Source: Pseudomonadota bacterium (GTDB lineage Bacteria > Pseudomonadota > Gammaproteobacteria > Burkholderiales > Burkholderiaceae). From it: a stretch of 27,077 nucleotides of DNA. Numbering within the stretch: the stretch's first letter is position 1; every line of letters starts with the position of its first letter. The position numbers and the translations under genes were made by a program. Where the stretch lies: the NCBI GenBank assembly GCA_023441105.1, contig JAEZQX010000543.1, forward strand, positions 1-27,077. The letters run 5' to 3'. This document shows positions 14,652 through 22,539 of this stretch, piece after piece. The notes beneath the pieces are model-generated. The model saw only the letters and a program-made list of their open reading frames with translations. It made no database searches and had not been told where the DNA came from.

Positions 14652-15347
14652 TCACCAGCGACGCGGCATCCGCTTGAGCAGCACGATGCCGTCCCGCTGC
14701 CGTTCGATGTACCCGCCCTCGAGCAGGTCGCGCAGCAGCCGGTTGATCATCGCCCGGGATGCGCCCAGCCGCTCGGCCAGGGCCTGCTGGGTAAGCCGCC
14801 CCGGCACGATCAGGCGGCCTGCTTGCTCCGTTGCCGATGTCTCGAGGTATTCGACCAGCCGACCGTAGACGTCCAGCGAAGCCAGGCCGCGCACGTGGCT
14901 GCTCAAGCGCGTTACGCGCTCGATCAGGTGCTGCACCAGGGCGAAGGCCAGTCGGGGATGCGCCGAAAGTGTCGCGATGAACTGCTCGCGGCTGACGGCC
15001 ACCAGGACGCAGTCGGTCAACGTGCGGACGCTCGCGGTGCGCGTTTCCGAAGCCAGCATGAGCTCGCCGAAATAGTCACCCGCACCCAACCGGGTCAGTT
15101 CGACATCCCGCGCTCCCCCGCCGCTGACGGAGACGCGCAGTTGTCCCTCCTTGACCAGGTACATGGTGCCGGCGGGCTCGCCCTCGCGCACGACCAGGCG
15201 TCCCCGCGCCCAGGCTTGCTCCCGGCCGACATTCTCCAGGCGCTCGAGCAACTCCGGCGTAAGCGAACGTGCCAGCAAGTCACCCGTACCGTCGGCGACA
15301 GGATCGACGTGACGCTGGGCCGGCGGCGGCTCGGCGTCCCGGTTCAT
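14652..15347 (-). CDS. Crp/Fnr-family transcriptional regulator
   Basis: This 231-residue protein has an N-terminal cyclic-nucleotide-binding beta-roll (about 25-145) with GDYFGELMLASETRTASVRT, retaining the Glu (E95) and Arg-Thr (R103/T104) that contact the cyclic nucleotide phosphate and ribose in CRP. No cysteine cluster for an FNR-type iron-sulfur centre is present. The C-terminal winged helix-turn-helix spans about 184-208 (LTQQALAERLGASRAMINRLL). The ATG at 15347 overlaps the preceding gene's stop by 4 bp (ATGA). As the last gene of a six-gene operon that also encodes a nucleotide cyclase, it probably responds to that cyclase's product. Its target sites are unknown. Confidence 0.93.
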   Translation of the reverse strand: MNRDAEPPPAQRHVDPVADGTGDLLARSLTPELLERLENVGREQAWARGRLVVREGEPAGTMYLVKEGQLRVSVSGGGARDVELTRLGAGDYFGELMLASETRTASVRTLTDCVLVAVSREQFIATLSAHPRLAFALVQHLIERVTRLSSHVRGLASLDVYGRLVEYLETSATEQAGRLIVPGRLTQQALAERLGASRAMINRLLRDLLEGGYIERQRDGIVLLKRMPRRW

Positions 15348-16348
15348 GTGATGATCCGATCCGCGCGCACTTGCAGCGACGCCGGGATGGCAAGCCCCAA
15401 GTGGCGCGCAGTGCGACCGTTGATCACCAGCTCGTAGCGGCTGGGTTGCTCGACCGGCAGGTCTTCCGGGCGGGCGCCCCGGAGCAGCTTGTCGACGAAG
15501 CCCGCGGCCTGCTTCCAAGTCGCCCTCAGGCTAGGCCCGTAGGTCATGAGGTTGCCAGCCTCGGCGAACTCCGACCAGCCGGAGACGGCACCGATCCGCT
15601 GCGTCGCGCAGAACTCGGCGATGTTGCGTGCCTGGCTCATCACTAGCGCATCCGGGAAGGCGACCAGGGCATCCACCTTCTCCGCGGCGATCGTGGCGAA
15701 GGCCGCCTGGACCTCCTCTTGCGAGGTCACGCGAAGATAGCGCACCGTCAGGCCCAACTGCTGCGCCGCGGCCTGCGAATGACGCAATTCGATCTGCTCG
15801 CCGGGATGGGCCGGGTTCGCCAGGATCGCGATGTGCCTGACCGGGGTCAGCAACTCGAGAAGCATCTCAAGTCGCTTCCCGACCAGTTCGGGGCTTTGCA
15901 TCGCGATGCCGGTCAGGTGCCGTCCCGGCCTGGCGTAGCTCTCGATCAGGTTGGCTTCGATGGGGTCGCCACTGAAGCCGAATACGATCGGTGTCGTGCG
16001 CGCCGGCTTCACCGCCGACAGCACCATGGCTCCTTGTGCCACCAGTACGTCCACGTCCGTCGCGTAGACCTCCGAGACCAGCTGGGTCGCCTTGGCCGGC
16101 TCCCCCCAGCGCACTTCGAACGCAAGGTTCCGCCCTTCCACCCAGCCGCGCTCGCGCAGCCCTTCCCGCAAGGCTTCGAAGTAGGCCGGCGTCGGCAGGG
16201 CGCCGGCGCCCGCTGCGATCCACCCGACCCGCGCAACCCGCGTTCGTCGCGCCTCGTCGGCCCGCATCATGCACGGCAGGAAGACGCCCGACAATGCCGC
16301 GAGCAGCGCGGTGCGCCGGCCGTTGCGGGTGATGACGCAAGGGCTCAT
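15344..16348 (-). CDS. ABC-type substrate-binding protein (TrpX-like, PF04392 family)
   Basis: This predicted 334-residue protein has an N-terminal export signal (RRTALLAALSGVFLP) and then the two-lobed fold of the ABC_sub_bind group, recognisable from RVGWIAAG, FEALREGLRERGWVEGRNL, VDVLVAQGAMVLSAVK, PIVFGFSGDPIEANLI and HIAILANP. Some relatives bind tryptophan or other amino acids. No permease or ATPase gene is nearby. Its stop and start overlap both neighbours by 4 bp (15344-15347 and 16345-16348), locking it into the signalling operon, so it may be a periplasmic ligand sensor and not a transport component. The ATG at 16348 is chosen for the overlap; a longer frame upstream exists but would intrude into the cyclase gene. 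Confidence 0.88.
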   Translation of the reverse strand: MSPCVITRNGRRTALLAALSGVFLPCMMRADEARRTRVARVGWIAAGAGALPTPAYFEALREGLRERGWVEGRNLAFEVRWGEPAKATQLVSEVYATDVDVLVAQGAMVLSAVKPARTTPIVFGFSGDPIEANLIESYARPGRHLTGIAMQSPELVGKRLEMLLELLTPVRHIAILANPAHPGEQIELRHSQAAAQQLGLTVRYLRVTSQEEVQAAFATIAAEKVDALVAFPDALVMSQARNIAEFCATQRIGAVSGWSEFAEAGNLMTYGPSLRATWKQAAGFVDKLLRGARPEDLPVEQPSRYELVINGRTARHLGLAIPASLQVRADRIIT

Positions 16349-17493
16349 GACAGCATCTCCCTGGAGTCGTTCGCTGCCGACTGCACTATGCGCCAGGCGG
16401 CGGTGGGACGCGCGAAACCCTTGAAGCTGAAGGATCCTGCCGGTTCCACCGGACACAGGTCGCCGATGGCGGCGACCACGCGGGGCGCTGCCAGGATCTC
16501 GCCGCCGGCCGCCTCGCTACACAGACGCGCGGCGAGATTGGTGACAATGCCGATGGCGCCGTAGTCGATCCGTCCCTCGAAGCCGATGCCGCCGATGGTC
16601 GCGAATCCGGTGGCGATGCCGATGCCCAGCTCCAGGTCGTAGCCGCTGCGCTTCCAGCGCGTCGCCAGCCGCTGCATCTCGCTCTGCATCTGCAGCGCCA
16701 TGCGCACGGCGCGAACGGGAGCATCCGGAATCGGCACCGGGTCGTTGAAGAAGATCATGATGCCGTCGCCCGTGAAGCGCTCCAACGTGCCTTCATGTCC
16801 GTGGATCAGCGCACCCATGGCGGCGTGGTACTGGCGCAGCACGCCCATGACCTCCTCCGGGTCGTTCGTTTCGGTGAAGGCCGTGAACCCACGAAGGTCG
16901 AGGAACACCACCGTTATCTCGCGACGATGGCTCCTGAGCGGATCGTCCGCCCCGCCCGCAAGAATCGCTTCGGCGAGGGCCGGGGAGAAGAAACGCTTGA
17001 GGCGTGACAGCGCGTCGAGCTGCGCGACGCCTTCGGTGACGCGCTGCTCCAGCGTGCGGTTCCACTCCGACAACTCGCGCTTCTGCTGCTGGACCTGGTC
17101 GTACAGGTGCTTGATGCGCACCAGCGAACGAACACGAGCGAGCAGCTCCGCCTGGTTCACCGGCTTGGTCAGGAAATCGTCGGCCCCGGCCTCGAGGCCG
17201 CGGATGCGCTCGGCCGCCGGGTCGAGCGCGGTGACCAGTACGATCGGCAGCACGCCATGCGCGGGGTCCGAGCGGATCGCCTCGCAGACCTGGTAGCCGC
17301 TGATGCCCGGCATCATGACGTCCAGCAGGACCAGGTCGGGCGGCTGCGCTGCGATGGAACTCAAGGCCTCCTGACCCGACGCGGCGGTGCGAACCACGAA
17401 GCCTTGCGCCTCGAGGATGCCGGCGAGCAGCCGGACGTTGCGCTCGATATCGTCGACGACCAGGATCTGAGCGGGGTTCGGAGCAACGCTCAT
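16345..17493 (-). CDS. Response regulator with adenylate/guanylate cyclase output (class III)
   Basis: This 382-residue cytoplasmic protein has a receiver domain (about 8-125; phospho-acceptor D58 in LLDVMMPGISGYQ, K110 in LTKP), a coiled-coil linker (about 130-165) and a class III cyclase domain (about 190-370). Metal-binding aspartates are D199 (VVFLDLRGFT) and D243 (RFTGDGIMIFFND). The transition-state pair is N319 and R323 in TNLAARL. The lysine expected before GD for adenine selectivity is replaced by Arg (ERFTGD), so the purine specificity is uncertain. Phosphorylation by the kinase encoded two genes upstream would be expected to control cyclic-nucleotide production. The ATG overlaps the preceding receiver gene's stop by 4 bp, as does its own stop with the next gene. 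Confidence 0.94.
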   Translation of the reverse strand: MSVAPNPAQILVVDDIERNVRLLAGILEAQGFVVRTAASGQEALSSIAAQPPDLVLLDVMMPGISGYQVCEAIRSDPAHGVLPIVLVTALDPAAERIRGLEAGADDFLTKPVNQAELLARVRSLVRIKHLYDQVQQQKRELSEWNRTLEQRVTEGVAQLDALSRLKRFFSPALAEAILAGGADDPLRSHRREITVVFLDLRGFTAFTETNDPEEVMGVLRQYHAAMGALIHGHEGTLERFTGDGIMIFFNDPVPIPDAPVRAVRMALQMQSEMQRLATRWKRSGYDLELGIGIATGFATIGGIGFEGRIDYGAIGIVTNLAARLCSEAAGGEILAAPRVVAAIGDLCPVEPAGSFSFKGFARPTAAWRIVQSAANDSREMLS

Positions 17494-17867
17494 CCGATTC
17501 TCCCGTTGGCGAGCGCGGCATCGACCGCCGCCAGGAAGGCCTGCAGCGACAGTGGCTTGACGATGAAGGCGTCGAACCCGGAGCTCAGGACACGCTGCTG
17601 CTCGTCGGGCATGACCGAGGCAGATACAGCCAGGACGGGGACGGCAGCGAGCTCGCCGTGCTGACGGATGCGGCCGAGCGCCGTGGCGCCGTCGATGTCC
17701 GGCAGCTGGATGTCCATGAGAATCAGGTCGGGTCGATGGCGCCGGGCGAGCTCCAGGCCGTCGAGTCCCGTGCGGGCTTCGAGCACGCGGTGACCATGGT
17801 GGGCCAGGATGTCCCGCACCAGCTTCATGTTCAACGGGTTGTCTTCGACGACCAGTATCGAGCTCAC
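17490..17867 (-). CDS. Single-domain response regulator (DivK/CheY-like)
   Basis: This 125-residue receiver without output domain begins SSILVVEDNPLNMKLVRDIL, typical of DivK-like shuttle receivers. The phospho-acceptor is D52 in LMDIQLPDIDG, the switch residue lies in VSAS, and the conserved lysine is K104 in IVKP. The start is GTG at 17867, overlapping the kinase stop by 4 bp (GTGA), and its stop overlaps the cyclase gene ATG by 4 bp. It may be a phosphorelay intermediate, a phosphate sink or an allosteric partner for the kinase encoded immediately upstream. Confidence 0.92.
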   Translation of the reverse strand: MSSILVVEDNPLNMKLVRDILAHHGHRVLEARTGLDGLELARRHRPDLILMDIQLPDIDGATALGRIRQHGELAAVPVLAVSASVMPDEQQRVLSSGFDAFIVKPLSLQAFLAAVDAALANGRIG

Positions 17868-19795
17868 GCTATCTCCTGCGGCGGGCGCCGTGGCAGGCGC
17901 ATGCTGAACGTCGATCCCTGGCCGGGAACGCTGCACAAGCTCACCTGCCCGCCGTGCAATTCGACGAAGCGCTTCACCAGGGCGAGGCCAAGTCCGGTGC
18001 CTTCGTCCTTGCGCAGGACGTCCGGGCCGACCTGCCGGAACTCCTCGAACACCAACGCCTGGTGTTGGGGCGCGATTCCGACGCCGGTGTCTGATACGGT
18101 GATCTCCGCCCAGCTCACGCCGGCGCTTTCTGTACGTCGGGTCCGCACGGTGACCTGGCCGCCCGCGGGGGTGAACTTCACTGCGTTCGACAGCAGGTTG
18201 ACCACGCATTGCTTGAGCTTGCGTGCGTCTCCCGTCCACGCGTCGGACTCCGGCGGGGTGTCGAGCGTCAGCCTGATCCCCTGGCGCATGGCGCGTTCAC
18301 GCACCAGGACGCTGGACTCGGCCACCAGCTGCGGCAGGTCGAGAGCGGAGAGGTCGAGTTCCATGCGTCCCGCCTCGATCTTCGACAGGTCGAGCACGTC
18401 GTTGATGAGAGTGAGGAGATGCTGGCCGGAGGCATGGATGTCCCGCAGGTATTCGAGCTGCTTGGCGTTCAGACTTCCGAACACCTGGGCGCTGAGCAGT
18501 TCCGAAAAGCCGATGACGGCGTTTAGCGGCGTGCGCAACTCGTGGCTCATGTTGGCGAGGAACTCGCTCTTGTGCTGGTTGGCGGATTCGAGCTCCCGGG
18601 TCTTGTCTTGGATCTCCTGGAGCGCGATGCGCAGCTCCGCGGTACGCTCCTCGACCTTCCGACCGAGCTCGTCGTAGGAAGCCTTGAGCGCACCGCCCAT
18701 CTGGTTGAACTGCTGGCCCAGCGCTTCGAGTTCGTCTCCGGTGTGCACCTCGATGCGGTGGTCCAGCTCCCCCGCGCCGATTCGCAGCGCGCCATGCTGC
18801 AGCGAACGGATCGGGCGCACCAACGCGCGCGCCAGGAAGAAGCTGGCAACGATGGAAGCGAGCAGGCCGACCGCCAGCACGGCAGCCATCCGCTCGAGCG
18901 TCTGGAGCACCGGTGCCAGGGCTTCCTCACGCGGAGTCTCCACAAACACGAACCAGTCGAGCGACGGGATCGCGGCCGAGGCCGCGAGCAGGACCCGCCC
19001 ATTGAGATCCCGCGCATCCCGCGCCAGCGGTTCGGACACCCGTTCCAGTGCGGCCGCAACCTGGGGCAGCGCACCCATCTCGGTCCTCTTGAGCACCAGG
19101 CTGATATCAGGATGTGCGATCAGGTTGCCGCCGGCGTCCACCGCATAGGCGATGCCGGAGATGCCAACCCGAATGCGGGAGACGACGTCCCAGACGAACT
19201 TGAGATTGACATCGGCCATGGTCACGCCGCCGTCATTTCCCGCCCGCCGGGCGATGCGCATATAGGGCTCCGTCCCCATCCGGAACAGGACAGGGCCGAA
19301 ATAGGTGGTGCCCTTGAGGGCGCCCATGAACGCTGGGTCGTCGGAATGATCCGTTCCGGAGCCGGCACGGTCCATCGCGAGGCGCGAGATGCGCAGGCGC
19401 TCTCGTCCGTCGGCTCCGATCCAGGTAACGTCGGTGATCGCGGGAACCTGGCGTAGCAGCTTGTAGTAGTCGAACCGTCGCGCTTCGACGGCGTCTCCGG
19501 CGAAGCCCGCATGGGTGAATTCCGTCCAACCGATTTGGTGCTCGATATCCAGGACGAACTGCTGGATGCGCAGTGCTGCGGATCGAGCTTTCTCCTCCTG
19601 GAGCGCCTGGATGTTCGAACGGGTCTCGAGCCAGGAGAAGTACAGGCCGACGCCGGCGCTCATCAGCACCGCACTGCCGACCAAGGCGGTGATGAACGCC
19701 GCGTACTTCGGAAACAGGCGCCAGGCGCGGGTCCGCGATTCAACCGGCCTCCCGTACTTCCGGGCGGCGCCAAGGAGGCGGTCCGCGCCACTCAC
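17864..19795 (-). CDS. Cache-domain sensor histidine kinase
   Basis: This 643-residue inner-membrane kinase has a first membrane helix at about 33-55 and a periplasmic Cache-type sensor at about 58-300 (TDVTWIGADGRERLRISRL, YFGPVLFRMGTEPYMRIARR, GISGIAYAVDAGGNLIAHPD). A second helix follows at about 303-326, then HAMP (about 326-378) and a coiled coil. HisKA has H418 in NMSHELRTPLNAVIGFSELL. The ATPase domain has NLLSNAVKFT (533-542), DTGVGI (569-574) and GTGLGLALVKRF (599-610). The start is GTG at 19795, overlapping the binding-protein stop by 4 bp (GTGA). Small ligands or a binding protein docked on the Cache domain could drive it. Both receivers encoded next in the operon are its likely phosphorylation targets. 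Confidence 0.95.
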   Translation of the reverse strand: MSGADRLLGAARKYGRPVESRTRAWRLFPKYAAFITALVGSAVLMSAGVGLYFSWLETRSNIQALQEEKARSAALRIQQFVLDIEHQIGWTEFTHAGFAGDAVEARRFDYYKLLRQVPAITDVTWIGADGRERLRISRLAMDRAGSGTDHSDDPAFMGALKGTTYFGPVLFRMGTEPYMRIARRAGNDGGVTMADVNLKFVWDVVSRIRVGISGIAYAVDAGGNLIAHPDISLVLKRTEMGALPQVAAALERVSEPLARDARDLNGRVLLAASAAIPSLDWFVFVETPREEALAPVLQTLERMAAVLAVGLLASIVASFFLARALVRPIRSLQHGALRIGAGELDHRIEVHTGDELEALGQQFNQMGGALKASYDELGRKVEERTAELRIALQEIQDKTRELESANQHKSEFLANMSHELRTPLNAVIGFSELLSAQVFGSLNAKQLEYLRDIHASGQHLLTLINDVLDLSKIEAGRMELDLSALDLPQLVAESSVLVRERAMRQGIRLTLDTPPESDAWTGDARKLKQCVVNLLSNAVKFTPAGGQVTVRTRRTESAGVSWAEITVSDTGVGIAPQHQALVFEEFRQVGPDVLRKDEGTGLGLALVKRFVELHGGQVSLCSVPGQGSTFSMRLPRRPPQEIA

Positions 19796-20637
19796 ATCGG
19801 ATCCATTCCGCTCTTCCGGATCGATTGCAGCGATTCCGGTGTGCGCAGGAGGCCAATGAACTCGCGGGCAGCATCGGGATGCTGGGTCGCGGCCAGGACC
19901 GCCGCTGACCAGATAGTGTGGTTCTGGACCTCGACGGGCAGCGGTCCCAGGTATTCGATTCCCTTGGCGTGAATCAGCTCGGTGATCTGCTGGAAGCCGA
20001 ATTCTGCTTCGCCACGCGCGATCATCTCGCCAATCTGTGCGCCCGACGGCGGTTGCCTGATGCGAGACTGGATCTGGTCGGCGATCCCGAGCTGCCGGAA
20101 CAAGCCCTCGAGGTAGCGGCCGCTGGCACCGGAGGAAATGGCGATCGAGTTTGCGTCCAACAGTGCGCGGCGGAGTGCGTCGACCGTCGACACATCCGGT
20201 CGCAACGCGCCGCCGCGTACTGCCATGCCCACGCCGGAACGCGCGAACTCGACCCGTGTGCCTGCCAGCAGCTTGCCGTCGCGAACCATGCGGTCGATGC
20301 CCTGGGCGGTGTTGACGACGACGTCGAATGCCTCGCCTTCAGCGATCCGCTTGCTGATCGCTTCCGATCCGGACCAGGTGAACATTACCCCTTGCACGGA
20401 GCCTTGGCGGTGGGCCGTTGCCGCTTCGGTCATTACCTCCTTGACCGCATTCGGCGCGGCAATGCGCAGCTCAGCCGCTGCGCCGCAGGTCGCGAAGGAC
20501 AGCACGGCACCGGCGATGACGGCTTGCCCCATGCTGGATAGGCGCCGTGCCATGAGGTGGAGGGTTGCGCCCGATTCCACCATGGTCTCGTTGCGAAATC
20601 CCGAAACACCTGGAGATGCGCTAGACGCTGCATCCAT
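19792..20637 (-). CDS. ModA-like periplasmic substrate-binding protein
   Basis: This 281-residue predicted periplasmic protein belongs to the molybdate-binding-like SBP group (PF13531/COG0725). Recognisable stretches are AELRIAAPNAVKEVMTEAA, FTWSGSEAISKRIAEGEAFD, ISSGASGRYLEGLFRQLGI and EAEFGFQQITELI. The ATG at 20637 is chosen because AGGAGG lies six bases upstream; it gives a long N-terminal region before the hydrophobic signal segment (about 37-54, ending CGAAA). An in-frame ATG at 20553 would give a conventional signal peptide. No molybdate permease or ATPase genes are nearby and the stop overlaps the kinase GTG by 4 bp. I infer a sensory ligand-binding role; the ligand is unknown and may not be molybdate. 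Confidence 0.88.
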   Translation of the reverse strand: MDAASSASPGVSGFRNETMVESGATLHLMARRLSSMGQAVIAGAVLSFATCGAAAELRIAAPNAVKEVMTEAATAHRQGSVQGVMFTWSGSEAISKRIAEGEAFDVVVNTAQGIDRMVRDGKLLAGTRVEFARSGVGMAVRGGALRPDVSTVDALRRALLDANSIAISSGASGRYLEGLFRQLGIADQIQSRIRQPPSGAQIGEMIARGEAEFGFQQITELIHAKGIEYLGPLPVEVQNHTIWSAAVLAATQHPDAAREFIGLLRTPESLQSIRKSGMDPM

Positions 20638-20745
20638 GGAAGGCCTCCTGTTCGAAGTTGGCGAGGTCGGCCGGAACCGGCCGCCTTCGCTTGCGAAACA
20701 GTATTCCGAGGCCGCCTGAAGTGGAAGCGGCGCGATTGTCTAATA

Positions 20746-20759
20746 GTGAACGGTGAACG
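20746..20759 (-). promoter_or_regulatory. Tandem heptamer upstream of the six-gene operon
   Basis: GTGAACG occurs twice head to tail on the + strand (CGTTCAC twice on the coding strand of the operon), followed by a weaker AGCGAAC. It lies about 110 bases ahead of the first gene's ATG, next to an AT-rich TATTAG that might serve as a -10 element. Direct repeats at this distance fit a regulator-binding site. The surrounding 244-base leader also holds short hairpins at 20669-20682 (GGCCGG-AA-CCGGCC) and 20687-20698. Confidence 0.35.
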
Positions 20760-20881
20760 AGCGAACCGGAACGGGGCGACACGACCGAGTCGTCGCGGAA
20801 AACCTCTCCCGCGGATTCATTTAGCAAATGGCGACGCGTTCACGCTGCGACCGAGACGACGCTTTCGCGCCGTCGCCGCCT

Positions 20882-21322
20882 TCACACGTCCAGCCGCTCC
20901 TCCGACAGCGGCTTGCGCGCCGCCATGTTGAAGCGGCCGTCGTAGATCGGCCGGCCGCCGGTGGTCGGGCCCTGGTACTGCACGAAGAACATCGTGCCGC
21001 CGGTGTCGGTGCTCAGGTCTTCCTCGAAGTGCGAATCGGCGTGGAAGACGACGGTGCCCGGGCCGCAGACGCGCTCGCCGATCTTGAAGGTGCCCTCCAG
21101 GATGTACCAGACCTGCGCGAAATCATGCCGATGGCGCGGATGGAACGCGCCGGGCTCGTAGCGGACCAGGCCGGTGTTCGGCACCGTCGGCTCCTCGGCC
21201 GTCGGATGGAACACCATCTTGCTGGTCTGGCCCGGAAAGCGCAGCGTCTCCCATTCCATTTCGGCCGGATCGCGGTAGCGCGGTCCGTGGTCGGCAGTAC
21301 GGGTGCGGGTGGCATCGGTCAT
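20882..21322 (-). CDS. Cupin-domain protein
   Basis: This 146-residue single-domain cupin has metal-binding motif 1 as YEPGAFHPRHRHDFAQVWYILEG and motif 2 around GPGTVVFHADSHFEED, so a mononuclear metal site is plausible. Enzymatic activity, if any, cannot be inferred; small cupins range from dioxygenases and isomerases to sugar-binding proteins. The ATG at 21322 is preceded by AAGGAGA with an eight-base spacer. It is divergent from the thioesterase gene at 21493 and separated from it by about 170 bases that probably contain both promoters. Confidence 0.85.
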   Translation of the reverse strand: MTDATRTRTADHGPRYRDPAEMEWETLRFPGQTSKMVFHPTAEEPTVPNTGLVRYEPGAFHPRHRHDFAQVWYILEGTFKIGERVCGPGTVVFHADSHFEEDLSTDTGGTMFFVQYQGPTTGGRPIYDGRFNMAARKPLSEERLDV

Positions 21323-21492
21323 CAGGGTGTCTCCTTGGATCGTCTCGGGTTCGTGGCTCGCGATGCGGCGATTGACGCGGCTTGTTTGCCGGTCCTGGGG
21401 GCCGATCGTGCAAGGGCGAGTCTGGGGCAGGCGGCGCGTTACGGCAAGCTGGTAGGTAAACTCGGCGCGAATCCACCAGCGAGGCCATTCGA

Positions 21493-21945
21493 GTGACATC
21501 CGATCCTTCCGCCGCTGTTCCGGCCGTCGATGCGGCCTACTTCCCCGGTGCGCTGATGCAGGCGATCGGCTTCGACAAGGTGCTGCGCACGGATCCGTGC
21601 GGCATTGCCGTGGTCCGCTATGTCGGGCGCCCCGAGCACGCGCATTCAGATGGCCGCGTCGTCCAGGGCGGCTTCATCACCTCCTGGCTGGACCATTCGA
21701 TGGCGGTCGCAGTGCGGATGCGCGAGGCCGGCGCCGGGCTCGCATCGCTGGACATCAACGTGTCGTTCCTCGAGCGGGTGGCGCCGGGGCCGGTGGTGGT
21801 CGAGGCGTGGGTGGTGCGCTGGGGCGGGCGGATTGCATTCCTGCAGGCGGAACTGCGGGCGGAGCACGCGGGAACGAGCGACGGCGGGCCGGTTCTGGCG
21901 CGGGCCACGTCGACGGGGATGGTGTTGCGAAAGAGTGGCGGCTAG
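21493..21945 (+). CDS. PaaI-family thioesterase (hotdog fold)
   Basis: This 150-residue protein has the hotdog thioesterase signature VVQGGFITSWLDHSMAVAV (about 56-74), in which the Gly-Gly and the Asp correspond to the substrate-binding and catalytic positions of PaaI-type acyl-CoA thioesterases. The following strand pattern SLDINVSFLERVAPGPVVVEAWVVR is typical. The start is GTG at 21493 with a weak ribosome-binding site. The acyl-CoA substrate is unknown. Confidence 0.87.
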   Translation: MTSDPSAAVPAVDAAYFPGALMQAIGFDKVLRTDPCGIAVVRYVGRPEHAHSDGRVVQGGFITSWLDHSMAVAVRMREAGAGLASLDINVSFLERVAPGPVVVEAWVVRWGGRIAFLQAELRAEHAGTSDGGPVLARATSTGMVLRKSGG

Positions 21946-22045
21946 CGCGACGGGGTTGCTGAACCGCTTGCCGCCGAGCGGCTTGAAAAACAAGCAGTGA
22001 CCGGGAGCGAACGGCTCGAGGCGGCGCGACGAGGGGCGGCGCCTT

Positions 22046-22534
22046 TCACCCCCTGGACCAACGCTTCAGCAGCCGATCCCGCTTCAGCCGCGACAGGCGG
22101 TCGATCCAGAACATGCCATTCAGCTGGTCGATCTCGTGCTGGTGGCAGACGGCCAGGAGCCCGTCGGCGTCCTCGGTGTGCGAGATACCTTGCAGGTCTT
22201 GGTAGGCGACCCGGACGCGCGCCGGGCGTTCCAGGGCCTCCAACATCCCCGGCATGGAGACGCTACCCTCCTGATGCCGGGACGTTTCCGCGGAAACGTC
22301 GACGATGCGAGGGTTCACATAGAAGCGGGCGCTCGCCTCGTCCTCGAGCTGGATCACGACCAGCTGCAGCGGCACGCCGATGTGCGGCGCCGTGATGCCG
22401 AGCGCCTGCGCCTGGCGCAGGGTATCGAGGAGATCGTCGGCGAGGGAATGGAGGATTTCGTCGAACGCGGTGACCGGCGCGGCGGGCTGGCGCAGGCGGG
22501 GGGCGGGGTAGGCGAGGATGGGGCGGACCGGCAC
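22046..22534 (-). CDS. Peptide-deformylase-like protein with altered active site
   Basis: This 162-residue protein aligns along its length with peptide deformylase (MPVRPILAYPAPRLRQPAAPV...). The three signature motifs are changed. Motif I GxGLAAPQ reads ALGITAPH, with His51 where the catalytic Gln is expected. Motif II EGCLS reads EGSVS, with Ser91 replacing the metal-binding Cys. Motif III HEIDH reads HEIDQ, with Gln137 replacing the second metal-binding His. H133 and E134 remain. Classical Fe/Zn-dependent deformylation is therefore doubtful. A TTTCCGCGGAAA palindrome lies in frame and encodes DVSAETS at residues 79-85. The start is GTG at 22534, five bases after the stop of the PIN remnant. 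It may be an accessory member of a divergent Def branch, with the housekeeping def elsewhere. Confidence 0.85.
   Translation of the reverse strand: MPVRPILAYPAPRLRQPAAPVTAFDEILHSLADDLLDTLRQAQALGITAPHIGVPLQLVVIQLEDEASARFYVNPRIVDVSAETSRHQEGSVSMPGMLEALERPARVRVAYQDLQGISHTEDADGLLAVCHQHEIDQLNGMFWIDRLSRLKRDRLLKRWSRG
22281..22300. repeat. TTTCCGCGGAAA palindrome, copy 6 (inside the Def-like gene)
   Basis: Exact 20-bp palindrome GACGTTTCCGCGGAAACGTC lying wholly within coding sequence. On the coding strand it is read D-V-S-A-E-T-S, just before the altered motif II of the deformylase-like protein. Confidence 0.9.
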
Positions 22535-22539
22535 TGTTG

